34,425 nucleotides of DNA from assembly GCF_025362435.1 (NCBI RefSeq), contig NZ_JANYGL010000049.1, positions 1 to 34,425 of the forward strand. Reading direction: 5' to 3'. The position numbers were made by a program, and so were the translations under genes. The notes beneath the pieces are model-generated. The model saw nothing but the letters and a program-made list of their open reading frames with translations, made no database searches and was not told the origin of the DNA. Positions 1 through 7,447 of the stretch are shown one piece after another; within the stretch, counting starts at the first letter, position 1, and each line of letters starts with the position of its first letter. The DNA is from Polymorphobacter sp. (lineage in GTDB: Bacteria > Pseudomonadota > Alphaproteobacteria > Sphingomonadales > Sphingomonadaceae).

Positions 1-287
1 GTCGTGCTCGTGACCATGCCGATCTTGGAGTTCGGGACCGTCACCGTGCCGTGCGTCCGCGCGGCGGCGACGAGGTGCGGATTGACCGCCCCGCTCGCGA
101 GATCGATCGTCATCACGCCGTCGGTACGCGAGACGAGCATCGTCCGCCCGTCGGCGCTCAGGTTGACATAGTCCCACCCGCCGTCGGGACCCGGGATCCG
201 CTTGGTGATCGTCATGCCGAGATCGGCGGCGATTGCCGGGAGCGCTACGAGCGCCATCGCGGTAGCGGCAAGGAGGCGGAGACGCAT
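1..287 (-). CDS. YncE-like beta-propeller protein, N-terminal part (cut by window edge)
   Basis: The first 95 codons are visible and the gene runs off the left edge. The start ATG at 285-287 has a purine-rich GAGGGA upstream. Residues 1-21 form a signal peptide ending in AIAA, so the product is periplasmic or exported. The mature part begins with a blade-like pattern (GWDYVNLSADGRTMLVSRTD, then IDLASG) typical of YVTN/YncE beta-propellers. The gene lies 55 bp downstream of the TonB-dependent receptor on the same strand, which suggests co-transcription and a shared role in handling the receptor's ligand. The ligand cannot be told from the sequence. The family assignment rests on one blade only. 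Confidence 0.7.
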   Translation of the reverse strand, partial: MRLRLLAATAMALVALPAIAADLGMTITKRIPGPDGGWDYVNLSADGRTMLVSRTDGVMTIDLASGAVNPHLVAAARTHGTVTVPNSKIGMVTST

Positions 288-342
288 ATCATTCCCTCGA
301 CTTGTTTGTTCGGATCACAACGTTTGGCTAGGCGGACTGGTG

Positions 343-2880
343 TCAGAACTTGAAGCGGAATCCCGCCTCGTAGCTTTGGTCGTAGAATTCGCGCTGGACC
401 GTCCGGTTCGGAAGACCCTCGTAATAACGCAGCGGTGAATTGTTGAGGTTCCGCGCGTTGAAATAGACCGCCATCTGCGGGAACAGCTGATAGCTCGACG
501 TCAGATCGAGCTGGGTCCGCTGATCCTCGAAGGTGTCGAAACCCGCGCCGCCGCCGACGCCAAAGATCGCCGCGTCGACATGGCTGACCGACACGCGGAC
601 CTGGATCTTGTTCGCTTCGTAGAACACGCCGGCGTTGTACGTCAGCGGCGACGTACCCGGCAGGCGGCTGCTCTCGCCCGGCCGGATCTGGAACTTCGAC
701 CAGACATAGGTTGCGTTGGCGACGACGCCGAAGCCGTTCCATGGCGCAGGCAGAGACGCGAATTTCTGGCTGTACTGCGCTTCGACGCCACGTGAATACG
801 AACTGCTGACGTTGGTATAGGTGGTGATCGTCGTCCGTCCGCTGATGCCGGGATAGGCATTGTCGAAGGTGATCCCGTTGATGATGTAGTTGTTGAATTC
901 CTTGTCGAAGGCACCGAACGAGATGATGCCGGAGTCGGGCAGGTAGTATTCGATCGCGCCGTCGAAGGCATTGTCGGTCGTCGGCTTGAGGTTCGGATTG
1001 CCGACCGACACAACCTGGTTGCCGGTATCGACGACCGCGCCGGAAAGCAGCTGGAGGAAGCCGGGGCGGCCGATGCCGGTCGAATAGGTCGCCCGCGCGA
1101 CGAAATTGTCGGCGAGGTCGTAGCGCAGCTGCACGGTCGGGAAGAAGTTGGTATAGCTCGATTTGCGCGACGATGGCGTGAAGACGTTGCCGTCGGTGAT
1201 GTTGGTCCCGCGATAGGTGCCGTCGGTGTTTTCGACACGGACGCCGACGACGACACCGAGCTTGCCGAAGGTCCCCGAATATTGCGCGTAGCCGGCGTAG
1301 ATGTTCTCGGTGTCGTTGAAGAAGCCCTGGGCATTGCGGCGGGCGTTCGCCGCGGTCGTGATCTGCGTCAGCGGCGCGAGAAGGGCCCGCGTTCCCGGCA
1401 CGCTCGGCGCGTAGCCGACGTTGTAGGCCCCGTCGTAATAATCGGTGATCGGCCCCTCGCCGCGCAGCGCGCCGAGCGACGTTGCGGGCACGCCGGCGTA
1501 AGTCAGGTTGTTCGGCGCGTCGATCTTGTCGCGGAGACGCAACTTGCCACCAACCTTGAAGCTGCCGTCGCCGCCGAGCAACGTCGTCGGCACGGTGACG
1601 TTGAACACACCGGCGTATTCGCGGTCGTGCGCGCGCTCGGTGGTGTTCGTCGCGCCGGTCAGCGTGAACTGGCTCGGGTCGGATGGGTTGAATCCGCTGG
1701 TCGTGACCGTCGGATACAGCCGGCTTACGTTATCGTACGCTACGGTGAAGCCGGGCTGGCCGACACGTGAGAAGGTCGTATTGCGGTCGTAATCGCGGTG
1801 GTATGTCGCCGCGGTGTACGACAGCTGGTAGTCGAGGATTACGCTCTCGAGGTCGTTGTGCCCGCCCGCCGCGGCGATGAAGTTGAGATGGCTCTCCTGC
1901 TCGTCGCGCCGCGTCACACGCGCATCGACGCCGGTCGCCGTGATGATGTTGCCGCTCGTAGTCGTCGTGTCGCCGAGCCCGCGATACTGGAGGATCGAGC
2001 GCTTGACCGACTCGGTATAACCGGTGTCGTTCGCCCGGATATAATAATGGTTCTGGGCGTCGGGGTTCCAGTCGAACTCGCCGCCGAAGCCGAAGCGGCG
2101 GCGGTTGTAGGTGTAGCGGCGCAGGTCGAGGCTATCGAGAACCTTGTCACCGGGCGTGCCGGGTTGGACGGCATCGAGAAGACCCGGCTCGAGATCGTCG
2201 AAACCGCGCTTGTCGGTGTGAAATGAGCCGGTGAGAACGACGGCGAACTGCTTGTCCGGGCCGAATGCGGTGCCGGCGGCGGCCTCGCCGATAAAGACGT
2301 CGCCGCTCTTGTGGGCACTTTGGTAGCCGCCGCCGATCGTCCCCTCAAAGAATGGCTGGGCAAGTCCAACCGCGGTGCGCGGCGTCAGCTCGACCGAGCC
2401 GCCGAGCCCTTCGGCCTCCTGGTCGGGCATGCCTGTCTTGCGCACGACGAGACGGTCGATCGAGCCAACTGGAACGGTGTCGAGCTCGACTGCGCGGCCA
2501 CCGCCGCCGAAATAGGTGCCGCCGGGTTGCGTATTGAGGAGGGTGACACCGCCGAAGGTGGTGCCGTTGAGGTTGCCGTCGAGGCCGCGGATGTTGACGA
2601 AGCGGCCCTCACCGGTGTCGATCGCGAGGCTGACTCCGGGAATGCGGCCGAGCGCCTCGGCGGCATTGAAGTCCGGGTATTTGACGATGTCCTCGGCCGC
2701 CTGGACGTTGACGAGGTTCGGTGCCGCCTTTTCCTCGGCGCGGGCGTTCTTCGCTGCTCGCGTCGCGGTGACGACGATGTCGCCAGCGTCGCTATCGGCG
2801 GGCATCGCCGCGGCCATGGCGGATGTCGCGAACAGACACACCGAACCGAGCATTGCCGCCCTGACAAGCCTTGCTGACAT
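343..2880 (-). CDS. TonB-dependent outer-membrane receptor (Xanthomonas/Caulobacter type)
   Basis: This 845-residue outer-membrane transporter would import a ligand using TonB energy. I place the start at 2880 (MSARLVRAAM), because GGGAG lies just upstream and a signal peptide (about residues 1-24) follows at once; the open frame extends a further 66 codons upstream without a signal peptide. A TonB box (DIVVTATR, about 34-41) precedes the plug domain, which has the motifs EALGRIPGVS and FVNIRGLDGN. The barrel ends in an aromatic terminal strand (GFRFKF). The motif YTNVSSSYSRGVEAQYSQKF is typical of the TIGR01782 subfamily, whose members often take up carbohydrates or other complex molecules. 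A two-component system diverges from it upstream and a YncE-like gene follows. The substrate is unknown. Confidence 0.93.
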   Translation of the reverse strand: MSARLVRAAMLGSVCLFATSAMAAAMPADSDAGDIVVTATRAAKNARAEEKAAPNLVNVQAAEDIVKYPDFNAAEALGRIPGVSLAIDTGEGRFVNIRGLDGNLNGTTFGGVTLLNTQPGGTYFGGGGRAVELDTVPVGSIDRLVVRKTGMPDQEAEGLGGSVELTPRTAVGLAQPFFEGTIGGGYQSAHKSGDVFIGEAAAGTAFGPDKQFAVVLTGSFHTDKRGFDDLEPGLLDAVQPGTPGDKVLDSLDLRRYTYNRRRFGFGGEFDWNPDAQNHYYIRANDTGYTESVKRSILQYRGLGDTTTTSGNIITATGVDARVTRRDEQESHLNFIAAAGGHNDLESVILDYQLSYTAATYHRDYDRNTTFSRVGQPGFTVAYDNVSRLYPTVTTSGFNPSDPSQFTLTGATNTTERAHDREYAGVFNVTVPTTLLGGDGSFKVGGKLRLRDKIDAPNNLTYAGVPATSLGALRGEGPITDYYDGAYNVGYAPSVPGTRALLAPLTQITTAANARRNAQGFFNDTENIYAGYAQYSGTFGKLGVVVGVRVENTDGTYRGTNITDGNVFTPSSRKSSYTNFFPTVQLRYDLADNFVARATYSTGIGRPGFLQLLSGAVVDTGNQVVSVGNPNLKPTTDNAFDGAIEYYLPDSGIISFGAFDKEFNNYIINGITFDNAYPGISGRTTITTYTNVSSSYSRGVEAQYSQKFASLPAPWNGFGVVANATYVWSKFQIRPGESSRLPGTSPLTYNAGVFYEANKIQVRVSVSHVDAAIFGVGGGAGFDTFEDQRTQLDLTSSYQLFPQMAVYFNARNLNNSPLRYYEGLPNRTVQREFYDQSYEAGFRFKF

Positions 2881-3216
2881 TTTATCGCTCCCGAAGCCGA
2901 TGCAATTACTTGCCGTCTCGTGCGACTGGCTGGCGACATCACGGTTGCGGATTGGCGACGGTTCGATGACAGGGAGATTGGAAATTCCCAATGTTTCCGT
3001 TGGTTGACAGGCTAGATGTGCCTGTGGCGCGCGAGCGAGCAAGCAATTGCCGGCCTCGGTCTTGATTTCGGGCGGCATACGGATGGGGGCATCGACCCCC
3101 GATATCGGCTAAGCTCGCCCGACTGCATTCATTCGGGATTTAAGATTGCCAGCTCGATCAAGGCCTCGATTGCCCGCTTCCAGCTTCAGGTGCCTCAGCC
3201 CCGCGCGAAGGTTCAG
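2881..3216. other. Divergent intergenic region between receptor and response regulator
   Basis: These 336 bases hold no convincing gene. They must contain the promoters for both the receptor (minus) and the two-component system (plus). I see an imperfect palindrome at 2977-2992 (separate entry), a TTGACA hexamer at 3004-3009 without a good -10 box at normal spacing, and a short hairpin with GGGGG (3085-3089) and CCCCC (3096-3100) arms. The open frame of the response regulator extends back through part of this region, but that extension has no domain match. Confidence 0.6.
2977..2992. promoter_or_regulatory. Imperfect palindrome, possible operator
   Basis: ATTGGAAATTCCCAAT is a 16-bp palindrome with one mismatched pair, about 100 bp upstream of the receptor start in the divergent region. 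It could be an operator for the receptor gene or the two-component system. No known binding consensus was recognised, so the role is inference from symmetry and position. Confidence 0.25.
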
Positions 3217-3888
3217 ATGATGAAGCTCTTGCTCCTTGAGGACGATACGGAAACGCGAGAGCATGTCAGCCGGCTGCTCCGCGGGGCCGGTCACGTGGTC
3301 GATCCGTGCGCCGATGGCCAAGACGCCATCTTGCTCGGCACCACAGACACTTACGCTGTCCTTATTCTCGATCGAATGGTGCCGGGTATCGACGGCCTTG
3401 GCGTGCTCAAGGCGCTCCGCGGCGCAGGCATCCGGACGCCCGCACTGTTCTTGACCGCCATGGACAGCGTCGACGACCGGGTGGAGGGGCTGGAAACCGC
3501 CGACGACTATCTCACCAAGCCGTTCGCCGGATCGGAGCTTTTGGCACGGGTCGCGGCCCTCGGAAGGCGACCGCCGATGGCGGACGTCGCTACCAGACTG
3601 ACCGCTGGCGATCTCGAAGCCGATCTCCTCAGGCGGAGCGTGACGCGGGCCAATGTCCCCATCGATCTGCAACAGCAGGAATATAAGCTGCTCGAATACC
3701 TGATGCGACACGCAGGCGAGATCGTCACGCGGACGATGCTGCTCGAAAACGTCTGGTCGTTCCACTTCGACCCGGGCACCAATTTGATCGAGAGCCACAT
3801 GAGCCGATTACGCGCGAAGGTACACCGCGGCTTCGACCGCGACCTGATCCACACCATCCGCGGCGCAGGCTATCGGCTGGATGCCTAG
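3217..3888 (+). CDS. OmpR-family response regulator
   Basis: A DNA-binding response regulator of 223 residues. The start is one of two adjacent ATGs (3217 or 3220), both served by GAAGG at 3207-3211; an upstream extension has no domain content. Numbering from the second Met, the receiver domain shows the acidic pair D8-D9, the phospho-acceptor D51 (LILDRMVPG), the switch Thr in FLTAMD and the Lys in YLTKPF. A C-terminal winged helix ends with IHTIRGAGYRLDA, as in OmpR/PhoB proteins. The loop GLETADDYL is one residue shorter than the usual GLEAGADDYL. The kinase gene overlaps its 3' end. Likely targets are its own operon and the divergent receptor, by inference from position. Confidence 0.92.
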   Translation: MMKLLLLEDDTETREHVSRLLRGAGHVVDPCADGQDAILLGTTDTYAVLILDRMVPGIDGLGVLKALRGAGIRTPALFLTAMDSVDDRVEGLETADDYLTKPFAGSELLARVAALGRRPPMADVATRLTAGDLEADLLRRSVTRANVPIDLQQQEYKLLEYLMRHAGEIVTRTMLLENVWSFHFDPGTNLIESHMSRLRAKVHRGFDRDLIHTIRGAGYRLDA

Positions 3889-5272
3889 ATTGAGTCCGCT
3901 CCGAAGCGGTGCCTTCCGCTTCGCGCTGTTGATGGCGGTTGCCTTCGCGGTCGCCTCAACCGCGCTGCTGCTTGTCGTCGACCGCACCGTTCAGCGTTAC
4001 GCGAGCGAAGTCGCCGACGACAGCGTGTCGGCCGAGGTTGCTACCCTTGTCGATGAGGATCGCGCGGCGGGCCGCGCGCAAGCGATTGAGTCGGTCATCC
4101 GCCGGGAGCATGCCGAGCGTGAGCATGACCTGAGATATGGCCTGATCGATCGCACGGGGCACGTTCTGGCCGGCAGCCTGCCGGCAGCTACCGCGGTTAT
4201 CGGTTGGCATCGTGTCGCCGTCAGGAACGCCAATCCCGATCGCAAGAACTCGATCCAAACGAGTCTGCTCAGGGCACTGGGAGTCAGACTATCCGATGGG
4301 GCGATCCTGGTCGTTGCCAGCGATACCTCGGATCTCGACGAACTCCGCCAGCGGCTTCGCGGGTCGAGCGTTCTCTTTGGTCTCGGCGTAACCTTGCTGG
4401 CTCTCGCCGGGGGGCTCGCGGTCGGTACGGTTTTCCTGCGGCGTCTCGACGGCGTCAACCGGGCGGTCGAGCAAATCATGGAGGGACGCTTTACCGAACG
4501 CCTTCCCAAAATCGGGATGAGCCCGGAATTCGATCATCTCTCGGCCAACCTCAATCGCATGCTCGCGCGGATCGAGGTCTTGTTGGAGGGCATGCGGCAG
4601 GTATCGACCGATATCGCGCACGACCTGCGCACGCCGCTGACAAGACTGCGACATCGCCTCGAAGCGTTTAAAGACAGCGCCAACACTGCAACGGAAGCGC
4701 AGGTCGACGCCGCTATCTCGCAAGTCGACGAGATCCTGAGCGTCTTTAAAGCCCTGCTACGGATCAGCTCGCTCGAGTCGGGCACGATGCGAAGCCGGAT
4801 CGTCGCGACGAATCTCAGCGCCTGCATATTGCATTTGGCTGACACCTACCGGCCGGTCATCGAGGACGCGAAACACACCCTCGTCAGCATGGTCGATCCA
4901 GATATCCATGGCCGCGCCGACCCCGAAATGCTTGTCCAGGCGGTGACCAACCTCATCGAAAACGCGATCTTCCACTCACCCCCCGGGAGCACGATCACGG
5001 TCGCGCTCGCGTGCCGCAGCGAGGATGTCCTGATCACGGTGGCGGACGATGGCCCGGGCATCCCCGATGTCGAGCGCGAGCATGTGCTGCGACGCTTCTA
5101 CCGCCTCGACAGCAGCCGCGGGACGCCGGGTTCCGGGCTCGGCCTGGCGCTCGTTGCGGCCGTGGCCTCGGTTCACGGGGCGACGTTGCGACTAGCCGAC
5201 AATCACCCCGGACTTCGCGCGGAACTCGTGTTTCCCGGCGTCGGCCGCGGCCAGAGCTCCAATGTGGCGTAG
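3881..5272 (+). CDS. Membrane sensor histidine kinase
   Basis: This 463-residue kinase is the partner of the preceding response regulator; its ATG overlaps the regulator's 3' end by 8 nt, so the two are translationally coupled. Two membrane segments (about 14-33 and 163-186) flank a periplasmic sensor region of roughly 130 residues with no recognisable ligand fold. A HAMP linker (about 187-240) follows, then the HisKA motif DIAHDLRTPLTRLRHR with phospho-acceptor H247. The ATPase domain has N box NLIENAIFHS (N357, N361), G1 box ADDGPGIP (389-395) and G2 box GTPGSGLGLAL (414-424). All catalytic motifs are intact. The signal it senses is not visible from the sequence. Confidence 0.93.
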   Translation: MPRLSPLRSGAFRFALLMAVAFAVASTALLLVVDRTVQRYASEVADDSVSAEVATLVDEDRAAGRAQAIESVIRREHAEREHDLRYGLIDRTGHVLAGSLPAATAVIGWHRVAVRNANPDRKNSIQTSLLRALGVRLSDGAILVVASDTSDLDELRQRLRGSSVLFGLGVTLLALAGGLAVGTVFLRRLDGVNRAVEQIMEGRFTERLPKIGMSPEFDHLSANLNRMLARIEVLLEGMRQVSTDIAHDLRTPLTRLRHRLEAFKDSANTATEAQVDAAISQVDEILSVFKALLRISSLESGTMRSRIVATNLSACILHLADTYRPVIEDAKHTLVSMVDPDIHGRADPEMLVQAVTNLIENAIFHSPPGSTITVALACRSEDVLITVADDGPGIPDVEREHVLRRFYRLDSSRGTPGSGLGLALVAAVASVHGATLRLADNHPGLRAELVFPGVGRGQSSNVA

Positions 5273-5349
5273 CCTCGCACCATAGATCGACATCGACCGG
5301 ATAGAGGGGGCCGGCGCCAACCGTTGCCATGCTGCATTCGCCCGACTGG

Positions 5350-6255
5350 TCAGGCAGCGGCCCGGGCAACGCGCGACGGCAGGTCACGGCCGAGAATGCC
5401 GGCGAACCAGCGGTTGACGCCAACCATCGCCTTCAAGTCGACACCAGTGTGAACGCCGCTGTTGTCGAGCAGGTAGATCAGGTCTTCGGTGGCGATGTTG
5501 CCCGTCGCCTTCGGCGCGAACGGGCAACCGCCAATACCGCCGACGCTGGCATCGAGGACATGGACACCCGCCCGATACGCGGCCCACGCGTTGGCGATGC
5601 CCGTCCCCCGCGTGTCGTGGAAGTGTGCCCGCAGGCGGACGCCCGGAACCGCGGCGGCGACCGCGCCGAACAGATCGGCGACCTGCGCCGGCACCGCGAC
5701 CCCGATCGTGTCGGCCAGCGCGATCTCGACCGCCCCCGCTTCCGCCATCGCTTCGGCGAGTTCGACGACCCGCCGCGCCGGCACGTCGCCTTCGAACGGG
5801 CAGCCGAACGCCGCCGAGATCGTCACCTGCGGGACCAGTCCGGCGCGCGCAGCTGCTGCCAGCATGTCGCGATTGGCGGCAAGACCGTCGGCGATCGTCT
5901 GTCCCTGGTTGCGGATACCGAAGGTGTCGCTGGCGACGATAACGCAGCCCGCCTCGTCGACCCCGCGCGCGACGCCGTCGCGCGACGCGATCGCCCGCTC
6001 GACGCCACGCAGGTTGAGGCACAGGCCGATGTAGCTGACATCCTTACGGTCGGGCAGCGCAGCAATCACCGCGTCGCCGTCGGCCATTTGCGGAACCCGG
6101 CGCGGATTGACGAACGATGCAACCTCGATGCGGCGCGCCCCGGCATCAATCAACCGCGCAATCAACGCGATCTTTGCTGGGGTATCGATGACCTCGCGCT
6201 CGTTCTGAAGCCCGTCCCGGGGGCCGACCTCGACGATCTGAACTGGCGGTTCCAT
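5350..6255 (-). CDS. mvaB: Hydroxymethylglutaryl-CoA lyase
   Basis: A 301-residue TIM-barrel enzyme that splits HMG-CoA into acetoacetate and acetyl-CoA, the last step of leucine breakdown. The N-terminal VGPRDGLQNE (10-19) carries the catalytic Arg/Asp, HFHDTRGTG (211-219) gives the metal-binding histidines, and GGCPFAPKATGNIATED (242-258) contains the active-site Cys244. The length matches bacterial family members. It stands alone: no isovaleryl-CoA dehydrogenase or methylcrotonyl-CoA carboxylase gene is adjacent, unlike many leucine-degradation clusters. It converges on the histidine kinase across a 77-bp gap with no clear terminator, and lies downstream of tRNA-Gln on the same strand. Confidence 0.93.
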   Translation of the reverse strand: MEPPVQIVEVGPRDGLQNEREVIDTPAKIALIARLIDAGARRIEVASFVNPRRVPQMADGDAVIAALPDRKDVSYIGLCLNLRGVERAIASRDGVARGVDEAGCVIVASDTFGIRNQGQTIADGLAANRDMLAAAARAGLVPQVTISAAFGCPFEGDVPARRVVELAEAMAEAGAVEIALADTIGVAVPAQVADLFGAVAAAVPGVRLRAHFHDTRGTGIANAWAAYRAGVHVLDASVGGIGGCPFAPKATGNIATEDLIYLLDNSGVHTGVDLKAMVGVNRWFAGILGRDLPSRVARAAA

Positions 6256-6284
6256 CGTGCGTCCCTATCGAAGATACAGCGGCC

Positions 6285-6359
6285 TGGCTGGGGCGGCAGG
6301 ATTCGAACCTGCGGATGCCGGTACCAAAAACCGGTGCCTTACCACTTGGCGACGCCCCA
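6285..6359 (-). tRNA. tRNA-Gln (anticodon TTG)
   Basis: On the minus strand the sequence folds as a full cloverleaf of 75 nt with encoded CCA. The acceptor stem is TGGGGCG paired with CGCCCCA, followed by discriminator G and CCA. The anticodon stem CCGGT/ACCGG encloses the loop TTTTGGT, giving anticodon TTG for glutamine. The T arm contains GGTTCGAATCC. The start with T1-A72 is typical of tRNA-Gln. Confidence 0.97.
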
Positions 6360-6413
6360 AGATGCGCGCGCGCCGCTTCTACGCTGTCGCTTCGCGATGG
6401 CAAGCCGCGTGCG

Positions 6414-7442
6414 TCATGCAAGCTTCCTCGACGGACGGTGGGCAAGACCGAGAACGACCGTGTAGGCGACGACCGTCACGCCGAGCCAGATACCCGCGGT
6501 TCCAGGGATCAAGGTTGCCGCCGCGTTGGGAATCAGAACGAGCGAGATGTAGACCCCGAGCCCGAATGGCCAGCCGACCCGCGCGTAGATGTAATGATGG
6601 AGGTGATCGCGACCGCCGTGGAATGGCGACCGCCGCTGCATCATCCGCCCGAACACGAGCCGCATGGTGTCGAGGACCGGAACCGCAAACAACAAGACAA
6701 CGTCGTCGGCACCGATGTCGTTGAAGTGATGATTATAGGCATAGACCGCCAACAGCCCGAACAGCGCCGATAGCGCGTAGCTCCCGCCGTCGCCGAGAAA
6801 CAAACGGTTGCGCATGTTGAACCACAACAGGACGGCAAGTGCGCCGGCGGTCGCCGCCATGACCGGTGTCATCGCGGCCGGCAGCCACCTCAGCAGGATT
6901 GCCGACCAGACAAGCCCGAGGCTGATGACGATACCGTTCTTGCCGTCGGCCATATTGACCGCGTTGAGCAGGCCAACGAGGCACAACATGGTAAACGGGA
7001 CCGACGCCAGCCCGAGCAGGCGTACGGCGGGCTGATGGCCAAAGTGAACGAACGAGACGGCAAAATCCGGCGCAGTGACGATCACCAGCAACAGCACGAG
7101 CGCCGCGACGCCGAGCCGCGAGCGGACACTGAGTTCAAACCGATCATCGGCAACGCCGATAAGGAACATCGCCGCGACCGCAATGCCCAGCCACGCGACG
7201 TGGCGCTCGACGGTTGGTCCGAGATCGGCCGGTAGCATCAGAGTCGCGAGGATTGCGCCGAGGCTGATCCCCGCCAGCACCAGCCCGCCGACCAGCGGCG
7301 TCACCCGCGCGTGCTGCTTGCGGCCACCCGCCTCGTCGGGAAAGTCGAGCAGGCCCAACGATGTGCCAAGCGGCAGCGCGAAGCTGCACGTGATGAACGT
7401 CGCGGCGGCGGCGAGTGAGGCACTGATCAGTTCCGGTATCAT
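6414..7442 (-). CDS. WecA/MraY-family polyprenyl-phosphate sugar-1-phosphate transferase
   Basis: A 342-residue multispanning membrane protein of glycosyltransferase family 4. It would transfer an N-acetylhexosamine-1-phosphate from a UDP-sugar to undecaprenyl phosphate, starting a surface glycan. Motifs are GVADDRFELS (DD at 99-100), NAVNMADGKNG (160-170), FLGDGGS (215-221) and HGGRDHLHH (275-283), the last typical of WecA rather than MraY. DGKNG replaces the more usual DGLNG. The start is 5 bp downstream of the SLBB export gene, and GGGA abuts the ATG, so translation may depend on coupling. Pairing with an export protein suggests polysaccharide synthesis, though no glycosyltransferases, flippase or polymerase are nearby. 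Confidence 0.88.
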   Translation of the reverse strand: MIPELISASLAAAATFITCSFALPLGTSLGLLDFPDEAGGRKQHARVTPLVGGLVLAGISLGAILATLMLPADLGPTVERHVAWLGIAVAAMFLIGVADDRFELSVRSRLGVAALVLLLVIVTAPDFAVSFVHFGHQPAVRLLGLASVPFTMLCLVGLLNAVNMADGKNGIVISLGLVWSAILLRWLPAAMTPVMAATAGALAVLLWFNMRNRLFLGDGGSYALSALFGLLAVYAYNHHFNDIGADDVVLLFAVPVLDTMRLVFGRMMQRRSPFHGGRDHLHHYIYARVGWPFGLGVYISLVLIPNAAATLIPGTAGIWLGVTVVAYTVVLGLAHRPSRKLA

Positions 7443-7447
7443 TCCCG

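Noticed and set aside
6414-7442. MraY (peptidoglycan precursor transferase)
   Set aside because: The HGGRDHLHH motif and neighbours (polysaccharide export gene, no mur genes) fit the WecA branch better.
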